Assembly (NCBI GenBank): GCA_002435755.1
Contig: DIYH01000035.1
Coordinates: 401,118 to 465,117, forward strand
Reading direction: 5' to 3'
Length of the DNA stretch: 64,000 bases
From: Flammeovirgaceae bacterium UBA6059
GTDB taxonomy: Bacteria; Bacteroidota; Bacteroidia; Cytophagales; Cyclobacteriaceae
Part shown: one piece after another, positions 1 through 9,579 of the stretch
Position numbering within the stretch: position 1 is the first letter of the stretch
Layout of the letters: every line of letters starts with the position of its first letter
Notes under the pieces: generated by a model
What the model saw: only the letters and a program-made list of their open reading frames with translations
What the model was told of the DNA's origin: nothing
Databases searched by the model: none
Program-made: the position numbers and the translations under genes

Positions 1-116
1 GGATTGAAATACTCCACCTTTGCAAGGACTGTACCTTTGATGCCTTTTGTCAGATTGTTGAGCTTTACCAAAGGTGTATCCCCAATGGTTTCGATGATGG
101 AGTTGTAGTACTTCAT
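1..116 (-). CDS. Cystathionine beta-synthase / cysteine synthase family protein (5' end only)
   Basis: Reading the minus strand from the ATG at 116 gives 38 codons running off the window edge, with the motif ETIGDTPLVKLN and then VLAKVEYFNP. This is the N-terminus of the fold-type II PLP enzymes that includes cysteine synthase and cystathionine beta-synthase, which act in sulfur amino-acid metabolism. The PLP lysine, a few residues beyond the NP, lies outside the window, so activity cannot be judged. The spelling with VLAKVE resembles the CBS-type branch more than CysK/CysM, but that is from memory. It is divergent from the aldo/keto reductase at 250. Confidence 0.8.
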   Translation of the reverse strand, partial: MKYYNSIIETIGDTPLVKLNNLTKGIKGTVLAKVEYFN

Positions 117-165
117 GTGGCTTTTTGTTGTTATGTTTGGTTGGCTGGTGCCGCCCTATTGGCTG

Positions 166-196
166 CAAAAGTAACCAGTCGCTTTATCACTAAAAA
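166..196 (-). promoter_or_regulatory. Bacteroidota-type promoter for the CBS-like gene
   Basis: On the minus strand a -7 element TACTTTTG (173 to 166) fits TAnnTTTG exactly. A TTTT (196 to 193) lies 19 bases upstream, where the -33 TTTG would be. The promoter points at the start codon at 116, leaving a leader of about 45 bases. Confidence 0.5.
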
Positions 197-249
197 GGAA
201 TACGTCTGGCTTGCCTATGAGTTAGCAAGTAGAATAACAATTTACACAG

Positions 250-1155
250 ATGGGAATAGAAAGAATTAATCTCAATGGATCACTCGCACTCTCACGTCTC
301 GTATTTGGTGTTTGGAGGCTGGCTGATTGGAAAATGTCAAAGGACGACACACAAGCCTTGATCGAAAAGAACATTGAACTTGGTGTAACAAGCTTCGATC
401 ATGCTGATATATATGGGGACTATACTTGTGAGGAGCTTTTTGGTAGAGCGCTAACGCAATCATCAGCGCTACGTGATAAGATGGAGATCATCACCAAGTG
501 TGGCATTAAGCTGATCTCCAAAAATCGGCCAGATCACAAAATCAAGTATTATGATACCAGCAGGGGCCACATTATCTCTTCGGCAGAGCATTCGCTAAAA
601 AATCTTGGTACTGACCGTATAGACCTTCTTTTGATACATCGTCCTGATCCGATGACCGACCCTGATGAGGTAGCAGAAGCATTTCGACAGCTAAAGGCAG
701 ACGGGAAAGTCCTGCACTTTGGTGTCTCCAATTTTTCTCCTATACAGTATGACACGCTCAACGCTTACCTCGATGATCCTCTAATCACCAATCAGGTTGA
801 GATCTCTGCACTTTGTTTGGACCAATTCAAAAATGGAACAATTGAACACGCACAACTCCATGATATTTGCCCAATGGCATGGTCTCCATTAGGTGGTGGT
901 GCTGTGTTCACAGGAGAAGATGAAAAAGCTATTCGGGTACGAAAGGTGTTGGAGCAATGGAGTGAAGAGAAAGGGAAATCAATGGATCAACTACTCATTG
1001 CTTGGTTGCTCATGCATCCGTCTAAAATCATCCCTATCCTTGGAACAGGAAAAATAGATCGTGTCCAAAAGGCGATGGGGGCGCTGGAAATTGATCTAAC
1101 CAGACAGGAATGGTTTGAGCTTTGGCAAGCTTCCGAAGGACAGGAGGTACCTTAA
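250..1155 (+). CDS. Aldo/keto reductase (YdhF-like)
   Basis: A 301-residue NAD(P)H-dependent aldo/keto reductase. The catalytic tetrad is visible: Asp and Tyr in FDHADIYGDY near residue 50, Lys in IITKCG near 79, and His in LLIHRPDP near 127. The C-terminal cofactor segment IIPILGTGKIDRV is also present. The length and the GVWRLADW start resemble the YdhF subgroup, which is cytosolic and of uncertain physiological substrate. The ATG at 250 is used because the conserved first strand starts about ten residues later. The gene stands alone, divergent from the CBS-like gene and convergent with the CHAT gene 19 bases downstream. Confidence 0.88.
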   Translation: MGIERINLNGSLALSRLVFGVWRLADWKMSKDDTQALIEKNIELGVTSFDHADIYGDYTCEELFGRALTQSSALRDKMEIITKCGIKLISKNRPDHKIKYYDTSRGHIISSAEHSLKNLGTDRIDLLLIHRPDPMTDPDEVAEAFRQLKADGKVLHFGVSNFSPIQYDTLNAYLDDPLITNQVEISALCLDQFKNGTIEHAQLHDICPMAWSPLGGGAVFTGEDEKAIRVRKVLEQWSEEKGKSMDQLLIAWLLMHPSKIIPILGTGKIDRVQKAMGALEIDLTRQEWFELWQASEGQEVP

Positions 1156-1174
1156 GTGTCTAGAGAGAGTCTAG

Positions 1175-4100
1175 CTAGTTATTGAAGCCGATCATTACAA
1201 ATGGTCCCCAATAAATCGGATCGATGTACTCGGTCCTGATCTCTTTCTTAGCTTCAATAAAGCTTTGACGCATATCACCCGTTTCCAGCCATTTGTTATA
1301 AAACTTGATCATTAGCTTTTGGGTGGCATCATCAGATACTTTGAACAGACTCATGATGATCGTTTTGGCACCTGCTACAAGGAATGAACGTTGAAGGCCA
1401 AATACACCTTCACCGGCTTCTACTTCACCCAGACCTGTTTCACAAGCACTTAGCACTACTAACTCAGTTTGATCAAGGTTGAGGTTCATTGCCTCATAAG
1501 CCGTAAGGATACCGTCATCCATATTGAAGTTGTAGTCGGTACGGTTAAGGATGTCACCCGCACCAGTAAGTAAAAGGCCACTTCTGAGCAATGGATTCTG
1601 TGTCGATCTGCTTGATGCATCACTTCGACCTTTGTCGTCATCTTCTTTAAAGAATCCGTGAGTAGCTATATGGAATACCCTTGGACTTTCGACTGTTTTA
1701 AGAGTGCTTTCATCAGCTTTTTTCTCTGTAAAGTGGTCAGCTCTCCAACCGTTCTCTCTCATCAGTTCACGTAGCTCATTGACCTCAACCTCTGTACCAG
1801 GCAGCTGTGAGATCACGTCATTGGTAGCCCTGGTTAGTCCATCATCATCTATCTTTTTGCCAGGCTCAGTGTCTACATAGAAAGTTGGGTTACCAAACAT
1901 CGCTACGATCTTAGATTCTCTCACCCTGTCGCCTTGCAAACGTTTGAGGAAAATGTCCTTAGTGTTGCTGACAAGTACGATGTTAGAGTTATCCAGAACA
2001 TACTGACCATCACCAGTAGGTATTGCTTCAAGGTTGATCTGATTATAAACTCCATCTGGTGATAAATATATGGTAGCTGAAACGCCCACCTCATTCTGGA
2101 TCCTTCTCCAATACGCGTCGTATGACTGGGTATCCTCAACTCTATATCGGATACTATTGCGGTAGATCTTTAGATTCCTATTCTCAAGATCTGACCCATT
2201 TTCCAGCAATACCATCTGTGGTTTGGTCTTTTTATCAGGATTGACATAAAGCACCGCGTACATAATGGAATCAGACAATGTATGACTAAAGTGCCTAAAA
2301 CGTATCATCTCTACTGCCACTTCATTGGGCTGCAATGCATTCTGTACCTGGTCCCAGGTCACAATGCGCGACTCGAATGCTCCGGCAAAGTCCTCCGACT
2401 TTAGACTTAATTCCTTTTCAAGATCGTTGACTTGATTTTGAAGGCTATTTACATTTATACCTGAGCTCGAGATCTCCTCGGTGCTCATGGATAATGCCGC
2501 TGTGAGTTGCTCTTTGCTCTTTATCCATTCATTGTAGAGATTGATCAGTGATGTGTTACCACTGCTAAGGATACGCTCACGCACTTTGATAGATGAGCTT
2601 AACAGCAATGCCTTAGTCAGCAATGCATTGTTGTAGAGGGAACCAATCAGGTCATCATTTAACCGGTTGTGACTAACGACAATTGAGTTATAAAACTCGT
2701 AATCTTCTCGGATGGTATTCCAGAACTTGGCTTTCTCACTTTCACTTAAAGCAGGAAAATACTCTTCAATGAATAAGTGGTATTTGGCAAGTACTTCTTC
2801 AAGAGACCGTTGCGCTCTCTTCACATCACCCTGCATGTAGTAAGCTTTGGAAAGCTTCGATTGAACTTTAAGATACTCTGGATGTTGATCACCGAAGAAC
2901 TTTTCAAATCGCGCTTTTGCCTTGTTGTAGAAGCTCTCTGCCTGACTATAGTCGTATTGATTGTATCTGATATCACCCATCAACAGATCGATGGTAGCAG
3001 CATTGATGTTGTTGCGCTTGCCGATTTTTGATTCCCATGTCGAACCTGCCTGCTCGAGGTAGCTTTCGGCTATATTATAGTCTGCCGAGGCAATAGCCAC
3101 TATCGCAGAATTCTTCAATAGCTCAGCATAAATGGGTGTTGATGCGCCGAGCTTTCTACCTATGATCTCTTCTGACTCACTGAGCAATCCTTCTACCTCA
3201 TCAATCGGGTCTCCCAAATAGAATTTGGCTAATGCCAGGTCAGCATTGGCCATGGCTACATCCACATGGTCATCTCCGAGCTTTGCACGCTGGATTTTCA
3301 GGACACTGATCAATATTTGCTCCGCACGCGCATAGTCCCCTATCGCGGAATAGACACTGGCTAGCTCTCTTAGCGGGGGCACTAGCTTGGTAGACCCGTC
3401 TCCAAAAATATCTTTAGCCAGGTTATAAGCCTGTCTCGCGTACTGCTCAGAGGCTGCATAATCACCTATGAGCAAATGATACTCAGACTGAGTTGTGAGA
3501 GGTGCTAGTAGCTGTCGACTTTTCTTTCCATAGCGCTCTTCTTTATTCGCGATCGAGCTCGTTAGTATTTCTTGGGCTTCAGCATACACACCTATTTTGA
3601 TGTAAAGGGCTGCAAGGTCGTCCTTCACATTTTCACTATCCACTATTTGTATATCATTCTTTTCCCTCGTCTTGAAAGCCTCGTCGATATTCGCTTCAGC
3701 TTCATCATATTCGCCATAGATGCTTAAAAGTGAAGCATCTGTGATCAGCATGGCGGTGTAGTCCGTAAGGCTTTCGAGTGTCTTGGTTTGAAGTACAATT
3801 TGAAACGCCTCGTCCAAAGCCGCTCTGGCCTTGTCGTAATTACCAATTTTCAACTGTAGCCCGGCAATCAAATGTAGCTCTCGTGCATAGCGGATATCTT
3901 TGTTATCCCATTTGCGCCGAGCTTCTAAAAGGGCCTTATCGAGATATCTTGAGGCCTTCTCAAAGTCATCATTTTCGGAATAAAACTTAGCCACATGGTT
4001 GAGTATGTCTGTGTAGAGTGGGTGACCTTCTGTGATCTCAGGCTCCACTATCTCTACCCAACTCTCATCGTAGATATTCTTAGCAATATCAAAATTGTCA

Positions 4101-5380
4101 GTATGATCAATATAGTAGTTGGCCAGCCTTACCTGTGTCAGGTGGTACACAGGTGCATCTTCACCCACCAGTTCCTTTTGAATATTCAGAATTGCATTTA
4201 AATAGTTCTGGCCGGTTTGCAGCTTATTGGTTAAGACAGCAACGCGATAACCAATTTCCAAAAGCTCAATCCGTCGATAGTGATTAGTCGGAAGCGTTGA
4301 TTTTCTCCTCAATAAAGCGGATAGGTCAGCACCCAACCCGTCCAGGTTCTGCCTTTCAACACGATTGTCAAATTTTACCAACTCATCTGACATGGAGTAG
4401 AAGCTACGATCATCATGATACTTGTTGAGCGTCATTCGCAGCTCCTCATTAGTAATTTTATACTTGGCCTTGTTTTCATTTCTGGAGTAAGCACTCAAAA
4501 GCTTATTTCGCAAATCCATTACCATATAATGTGATGGAGCATAGTCCTTCAGCGCTTTGAGGTAAGCCTTTTCATAAAACTTGGTCAGTGGGTCAACATC
4601 CATCCCACTCTCCTCCAATAAAAGTGCATTGTAGAATTGATTCATAGAGTAGGTCAGGTCCTTCTTCCCAAGCGCTTCATCAATCCATGTTTCGTTAGAT
4701 ACAAAAGCAGAATCGGCACTCAGGTAGTCTCCCATTAGCCGAAGTGCATTGGCTCTGTAAATAAGCAGTAGTGCATACTTCTGAGCATTAAGCTCAAGTG
4801 TCTTTTTGTCTCCTTCACTCAGTCTCTGCTGAAAAAAAGGCAGTTGACCATCTATTGTCCTTATGGCTTCAGCGTAGTAGCCTTTGCCAACCAGAATATT
4901 GGCGCGATTGACCTGAAACTCCGCCTCTACATCCTGGTTGAGCGCGTTGTTGGCCTTAAAGATAGATTCCGCCTGTTCCGTGTAAGTACTTGCCTTTCGG
5001 TAGTGACCATAAAGCAGGTATACCTGAGATGCATCGCGCAAGGTGAATCCATGATCTATGGAACCTTCGCCGTGGATTTTGATGCTCAATGCTATGGCCT
5101 TGTCTAATTGATTAAGGCCATCCTCAAGGTATCCTAACGCTACAAAACACTTCGCTTCTTCAAGCATGGCCTGAGCGTTGAAGCGGTTTTCTTCCCCGAA
5201 AGATTTGATGGATTTTTCCTTGATCTTTTCAATCTGCTTCAGTGCCTTATCATAGTCACCGTAGGTAAAATCCTCATGGATCTTATCAAATTGCGAAGCA
5301 TACTCTTGAGCAGAAAGATGAATTACAAATCCCTGTAATAGAATAAAAGTGAGGAATAATTGTAATTTTCGCATCCTCAA
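1175..5380 (-). CDS. Secreted TPR-CHAT protein (caspase-like peptidase domain)
   Basis: A 1401-residue protein with an N-terminal signal peptide ending near LSAQ (about residue 24), a very long array of tetratricopeptide repeats (about 30-900, many YDKA/YAEA-type helices), a linker helix region, and a C-terminal CHAT domain (about 1050-1401). CHAT domains are clan CD, caspase-like. The putative dyad is His1241 in ATHGFF and Cys1313 in LSACETG, both intact, so proteolytic activity is plausible. The signal peptide puts it in the periplasm or outside. CHAT proteins elsewhere act with partners (for example Craspase), but no CRISPR, gasdermin or toxin-like gene is adjacent here. It is a single gene, convergent with the reductase and 22 bases downstream of mutB on the same strand. 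The substrate is unknown. Confidence 0.85.
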   Translation of the reverse strand: MRMRKLQLFLTFILLQGFVIHLSAQEYASQFDKIHEDFTYGDYDKALKQIEKIKEKSIKSFGEENRFNAQAMLEEAKCFVALGYLEDGLNQLDKAIALSIKIHGEGSIDHGFTLRDASQVYLLYGHYRKASTYTEQAESIFKANNALNQDVEAEFQVNRANILVGKGYYAEAIRTIDGQLPFFQQRLSEGDKKTLELNAQKYALLLIYRANALRLMGDYLSADSAFVSNETWIDEALGKKDLTYSMNQFYNALLLEESGMDVDPLTKFYEKAYLKALKDYAPSHYMVMDLRNKLLSAYSRNENKAKYKITNEELRMTLNKYHDDRSFYSMSDELVKFDNRVERQNLDGLGADLSALLRRKSTLPTNHYRRIELLEIGYRVAVLTNKLQTGQNYLNAILNIQKELVGEDAPVYHLTQVRLANYYIDHTDNFDIAKNIYDESWVEIVEPEITEGHPLYTDILNHVAKFYSENDDFEKASRYLDKALLEARRKWDNKDIRYARELHLIAGLQLKIGNYDKARAALDEAFQIVLQTKTLESLTDYTAMLITDASLLSIYGEYDEAEANIDEAFKTREKNDIQIVDSENVKDDLAALYIKIGVYAEAQEILTSSIANKEERYGKKSRQLLAPLTTQSEYHLLIGDYAASEQYARQAYNLAKDIFGDGSTKLVPPLRELASVYSAIGDYARAEQILISVLKIQRAKLGDDHVDVAMANADLALAKFYLGDPIDEVEGLLSESEEIIGRKLGASTPIYAELLKNSAIVAIASADYNIAESYLEQAGSTWESKIGKRNNINAATIDLLMGDIRYNQYDYSQAESFYNKAKARFEKFFGDQHPEYLKVQSKLSKAYYMQGDVKRAQRSLEEVLAKYHLFIEEYFPALSESEKAKFWNTIREDYEFYNSIVVSHNRLNDDLIGSLYNNALLTKALLLSSSIKVRERILSSGNTSLINLYNEWIKSKEQLTAALSMSTEEISSSGINVNSLQNQVNDLEKELSLKSEDFAGAFESRIVTWDQVQNALQPNEVAVEMIRFRHFSHTLSDSIMYAVLYVNPDKKTKPQMVLLENGSDLENRNLKIYRNSIRYRVEDTQSYDAYWRRIQNEVGVSATIYLSPDGVYNQINLEAIPTGDGQYVLDNSNIVLVSNTKDIFLKRLQGDRVRESKIVAMFGNPTFYVDTEPGKKIDDDGLTRATNDVISQLPGTEVEVNELRELMRENGWRADHFTEKKADESTLKTVESPRVFHIATHGFFKEDDDKGRSDASSRSTQNPLLRSGLLLTGAGDILNRTDYNFNMDDGILTAYEAMNLNLDQTELVVLSACETGLGEVEAGEGVFGLQRSFLVAGAKTIIMSLFKVSDDATQKLMIKFYNKWLETGDMRQSFIEAKKEIRTEYIDPIYWGPFVMIGFNN

Positions 5381-5402
5381 AATAACAAATTTTAGGTGTG
5401 AG

Positions 5403-7547
5403 TTACAAGGCCTCTTCTGCTCCCATTAGCTTGACTATGATCTCTTTAGCTGCTACAGGTATGACCGTACCAGGACCAAATACCGCTGCTACGCCAGCAT
5501 CATAAAGGAAGTCATAGTCTTTTTTGGGAATTACTCCGCCCGCTACGACCATGATGTCGCCTCTTCCAATAGCCTGGAGCTCTTCTATCAACTTCGGCAC
5601 AAGCGTCTTATGTCCCGCAGCTAAGCTTGACGCTCCTATTACATGTACATCGTTTTCAGCAGCTTGCATCGCTACTTCAGCAGGTGTTTGAAATAACGGT
5701 CCGATATCTACATCAAAGCCCAGATCAGCAAAACTTGTAGCGATGACCTTGGCTCCACGATCATGACCATCTTGTCCCATTTTCGCAACCATGATCCTGG
5801 GTCGTCGACCTTCAAGCTCTTCAAACTGATCCGAAAGATCGCGCGCTTTTTGATAAACTCTATCATCGGCGATCTCCTTAGAATAGACGCCTGTCACTGA
5901 CTGGACATGTGCTTTATGTCTTCCAAATTTCTTCTCCATGGCCATAGATATTTCACCTAAGGTAGCTCTTTTTCGTGCGGCTTCTACCGCTACCGCTAAT
6001 AGGTTGCCTTCTCCACTTGTAGCTACTCCTGTCAATTTATCTAGTGCTTTGACTACCTCTTGCTCGTCCCTTTGCTTCTTGAGCTGTAGCAATCTTTCTT
6101 TCTGAGAGCGAAGCACCTTAGCATTATCTACCTCCAGTGTTTCTATCTGACCACTTTCCTCTACCTCATATCTATTCACCCCCACAATAATATCCTTGCC
6201 AGAATCTATCCTTGCCTGCTTACGAGCAGCAGCCTCTTCTATCTTTAGCTTAGGCATGCCCGTTTCTATAGCTTTAGCCATACCTCCTAAAGACTCAATC
6301 TCCTGAATGATCTCCCATGCTTTATAGACCAAATCATTGGTCAATGACTCTACGTAGTATGATCCTCCAAGCGGGTCGACCACCTTAGTAATATTGGTTT
6401 CCTCTTGAAGGTATATCTGCGTGTTACGAGCGATCCTTGCAGAAAAATCTGTTGGCAAAGCAATAGCCTCGTCAAGTGCGTTAGTATGCAATGATTGTGT
6501 GTGGCCTGTAGCCGCTGCTAATGCTTCAATACACGTTCTGGCGATGTTGTTGTATGGGTCTTGCTCGGTAAGACTCCAGCCTGAGGTCTGACTATGTGTC
6601 CTCAGTGCCATCGACTTGTTGTTCTTAGGGTTGAACTGCTTGATGATCTTGGCCCATAAGACTCTGGCAGCACGCATCTTGGCCACTTCCATGAAGTAAT
6701 TCATTCCGATAGCCCAAAAGAACGAAAGGCGTGGGGCAAAAGCATCAATGTCCAGACCTGCTTTAAGTCCGGCTCTGACATATTCCAGACCGTCGGCCAG
6801 AGTAAATGCCAACTCAAGGTCAGCAGTAGCGCCTGCTTCCTGCATATGGTAGCCGCTAATGCTTATACTATTGAATTTCGGCATATTGTTGGCCGTATAT
6901 TCGAATATATCCGAGATGATCTGCATTGATGGTAGTGGAGGATAGATGTACGTATTTCGCACCATAAACTCCTTGAGAATATCATTTTGGATAGTACCAG
7001 ACAGCTTATCCAGTGACACTCCCTGCTCCTCAGCAGCTACTATATAAAACGCCATAACAGGGATCACAGCCCCATTCATTGTCATAGATACTGACATCTG
7101 ATCAAGAGGGATCTGATCGAATAAAAGTTTCATATCCTCTACGGAATCGATCGCTACACCAGCCTTGCCTACATCGCCCTCTACACGTGGGTGGTCAGAA
7201 TCATATCCTCGATGAGTTGCAAGGTCAAATGCAACCGACAAGCCTTTTTGACCAGCCGCTAGATTTCTACGGTAAAAAGCATTGGACTCCTCTGCTGTCG
7301 AAAAACCTGCATACTGCCGTATGGTCCATGGCCGTAAAGCATACATCGTAGCGTAGGGCCCTCTCAAAAAAGGAGGGATGCCAGCACTAAAACCTAGATG
7401 TCCTACATTCTTAACGTCATCAGCCGAGTAGTAGCTTTTTACTTTGACTCCTTCCGGGAATTGTCCGGCCGTTCTCTTTGAATTGCTTCTCGATTGTACT
7501 GGAGCCGTCTTGCTGTAAGGTATCTTTGAAAAATCTGGTCTGGACAT
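5403..7547 (-). CDS. mutB: Methylmalonyl-CoA mutase, large (catalytic) subunit
   Basis: Interconverts (R)-methylmalonyl-CoA and succinyl-CoA using adenosylcobalamin, in the cytosol. The N-terminal TIM-barrel has the family signature PYATMYALRPWTIRQYAGF, and the C-terminal B12 domain carries DxHxxG as D-G-H-D-R-G (about 60 % of the way into the final 200 residues), whose His ligates cobalt. An upstream in-frame ATG at 7559 would overlap mutA by 11 bases. I prefer the ATG at 7547, giving MSRPDFSKI as in relatives, which begins one base after the mutA stop and indicates translational coupling. The cofactor could come through the B12 uptake genes at 34-41 kb, and MeaB (32.9 kb) is its expected chaperone. 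Confidence 0.95.
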   Translation of the reverse strand: MSRPDFSKIPYSKTAPVQSRSNSKRTAGQFPEGVKVKSYYSADDVKNVGHLGFSAGIPPFLRGPYATMYALRPWTIRQYAGFSTAEESNAFYRRNLAAGQKGLSVAFDLATHRGYDSDHPRVEGDVGKAGVAIDSVEDMKLLFDQIPLDQMSVSMTMNGAVIPVMAFYIVAAEEQGVSLDKLSGTIQNDILKEFMVRNTYIYPPLPSMQIISDIFEYTANNMPKFNSISISGYHMQEAGATADLELAFTLADGLEYVRAGLKAGLDIDAFAPRLSFFWAIGMNYFMEVAKMRAARVLWAKIIKQFNPKNNKSMALRTHSQTSGWSLTEQDPYNNIARTCIEALAAATGHTQSLHTNALDEAIALPTDFSARIARNTQIYLQEETNITKVVDPLGGSYYVESLTNDLVYKAWEIIQEIESLGGMAKAIETGMPKLKIEEAAARKQARIDSGKDIIVGVNRYEVEESGQIETLEVDNAKVLRSQKERLLQLKKQRDEQEVVKALDKLTGVATSGEGNLLAVAVEAARKRATLGEISMAMEKKFGRHKAHVQSVTGVYSKEIADDRVYQKARDLSDQFEELEGRRPRIMVAKMGQDGHDRGAKVIATSFADLGFDVDIGPLFQTPAEVAMQAAENDVHVIGASSLAAGHKTLVPKLIEELQAIGRGDIMVVAGGVIPKKDYDFLYDAGVAAVFGPGTVIPVAAKEIIVKLMGAEEAL

Positions 7548-7548
7548 A

Positions 7549-9270
7549 TCAAATAGCATTTAACTTTTGGAGTATACTGACATTGGCTTTGAGCACGTTG
7601 GAGCGTACATGAATGAAGTCATCCACCCCCCAGGCAGCCAGCGCTGTTGCATTAGAGGGGTTTCCAGCGATCAGCAATACACCAAACTTATCTTTCCAAT
7701 ATTGAATACTTGATTCATCCAGCACTTCGTAATCATCATCAGACCCGCAGATAACGGCAACAGTTCCTTTACTAGCATCCACCTGGTCTCCACCGAGCTT
7801 ATCTAGCATTTCAAACCCTCCACAACCCAAGAAATTGGTAGCAAAGTTGAGTCTTGCCGTAATCATAGCGGCACGATCACCTACCGAAATAGGTTGGACA
7901 CAGGGTACTCCGTTGATTTTTCCTTCGGCAACTGATTTAGATAATTGGGCCCTCAGTCTCTCAAAGTCCACAGCATAGCTGAATTGACCATTAGCTGACT
8001 CGACTACATCCTTATCCAACATATTCGGAAAGTTGTTGACACCTACAACCGTCTTTCTTCGATTACCAATTTCCTCCAATATTCTAGCCTGTTCTTTTCC
8101 AAGTTCTTCTGACAATCCTCCCTGGTTGATCCATGCCTCAAGTCCTCCTTCTGCCTCAATAGTTTGAAACTGATGCCAACCTGCTTCACAAAGTGACCCA
8201 GTCAAAGACTCCACAAAATATGACCCGGCCAGTGGATCATTCACCCAATGGCCATAGGACTCTTCCTTCATAAGATTGCCAATGTTTCGCGAGATACGCC
8301 TGGCATCCTCGTTATAACCTTTGGGCTCGTAGGGTGTGACGATCACTACATCTGCGGTTCCCAGGACTATCGAAAATGCCTGAGTTGTTTTTCTCAAATA
8401 GTTAGTATCCGAATCAAGTGAAGATTCCAATACCCTAGACGTACGCCCTAAAATAGCAAAGTCACCAACTTCAACTGCCGCATCGTATGCTTTGAAAAGC
8501 TTAAAGGCAAGCGGCCGTATTGCCCGGAGTTTTGCAATCTCATGATAAAAGTCTGACCCCACAGCCGATGACATGATTAGTTTTTTCGGCAGAGAATCAA
8601 TCGAGATTCCTTGCGCGATCGCCTTATCAACGATCCACCGCAGTGAACTGAGCATCACGCCGAGTTCCAAAGCAATACTACCTCCGGACTGTTGTATTAG
8701 GTAAAGGGGAATTTCTATAGTCCTTAGACCACTATATTCTGAGATTAGCTTATGAGAGGAGAACAGATCATTCCCATCAATTTTGAAGGAAGTACTGGAA
8801 TCAAGGGTTGTAATCCAAGGGATACCTACATATCCCCGGAACACGTCTGCATTGGCGGATTGGTTTTTGATAAAGCTGGCCACCCTACTCAACCCAGCAG
8901 TGTCCGTATTGATACCAAACCAGCAGTGTTCCGGAAGTATAGCTGAGATTTGAGTCTCGTTCTCTAACTGCAGACCGCCTTCGATAAAGACACCACCTGC
9001 TCCCATGTTCAGGGCATTTTGAGCTCTAATATTGGTTTGATCATCGAGACCCAAAAGCTCCAGGTTTACGAAACCATTACCTTCAAGCAAGCCTCCGAGT
9101 CCAGGGGCCTTTTCTTCGGATGAGTCACTGATATCATAGTACGCTTCCAGTTCCAGATTAGGCTCGAACTGCCAATTGAGTTTACTAAGGGGCTTACCTT
9201 TCAGAAGTGCTTCGGCTGCCTGTCCCCAGGCAACCTTGTCCGAGGGATTAAATTCATCAAAACTAATCAT
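7549..9270 (-). CDS. mutA: Methylmalonyl-CoA mutase, small subunit
   Basis: A 573-residue paralogue of the large subunit. It keeps the mutase barrel (for example RTSRVLESSLDSDTNYLRKTTQAF-like segment, NDPLAGSYFVESLT) but its C-terminal B12-like domain lacks the DxHxxG cobalt-binding motif, as expected for the non-catalytic partner in the heterodimeric bacterial enzyme. It is the first gene of the mutA-mutB operon, and its stop lies directly before the mutB start. The upstream 309-bp gap is shared with dnaA. Confidence 0.92.
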   Translation of the reverse strand: MISFDEFNPSDKVAWGQAAEALLKGKPLSKLNWQFEPNLELEAYYDISDSSEEKAPGLGGLLEGNGFVNLELLGLDDQTNIRAQNALNMGAGGVFIEGGLQLENETQISAILPEHCWFGINTDTAGLSRVASFIKNQSANADVFRGYVGIPWITTLDSSTSFKIDGNDLFSSHKLISEYSGLRTIEIPLYLIQQSGGSIALELGVMLSSLRWIVDKAIAQGISIDSLPKKLIMSSAVGSDFYHEIAKLRAIRPLAFKLFKAYDAAVEVGDFAILGRTSRVLESSLDSDTNYLRKTTQAFSIVLGTADVVIVTPYEPKGYNEDARRISRNIGNLMKEESYGHWVNDPLAGSYFVESLTGSLCEAGWHQFQTIEAEGGLEAWINQGGLSEELGKEQARILEEIGNRRKTVVGVNNFPNMLDKDVVESANGQFSYAVDFERLRAQLSKSVAEGKINGVPCVQPISVGDRAAMITARLNFATNFLGCGGFEMLDKLGGDQVDASKGTVAVICGSDDDYEVLDESSIQYWKDKFGVLLIAGNPSNATALAAWGVDDFIHVRSNVLKANVSILQKLNAI

Positions 9271-9579
9271 AGAATACGCTCCGATTTTGAGTTGTGCAAA
9301 ATAGACGGCCTACCTAATTTAAGGAATAATACCTATCAATATTTAACCACTTAGAACCTGATAATTATCATACATCAATTATCGACAGATCGACTAGCAA
9401 ATTGTATTTTTCAAAGACCTTAAAAAAAAATAATTGGTCTACTTACAGCCAGGGTCGATTTTAGAAAGTCAAGAACTTTATTATTTTTTTGTTAAAAAAA
9501 ATTGAGACAAATTTGATACCCCGCGAAATCCTAAAGGGTTTCTTTTAACATAAAAGCAGTCTATAAAAGTTTAGATTCT
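9271..9579. promoter_or_regulatory. AT-rich divergent region upstream of dnaA and mutA
   Basis: 309 bp with no gene. It is strongly AT-rich, with runs of A and T at about 9420-9430 and 9482-9500. It contains one sequence, TTATCGACA (9379-9387), differing by one base from the DnaA box TTATCCACA, and a palindrome GATAATTATC (9360-9369). A possible dnaA promoter is TTTG (9488-9491) with CAAATTTG (9508-9515), but the 16-base spacing is short. It could be a DnaA-autoregulated promoter or part of an origin. A single near-box is weak support for an origin. Confidence 0.3.

Noticed and set aside
9271..9579. Replication origin beside dnaA
   Set aside because: Only one near-match to a DnaA box; GC skew and box clusters could not be calculated. 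Not called.
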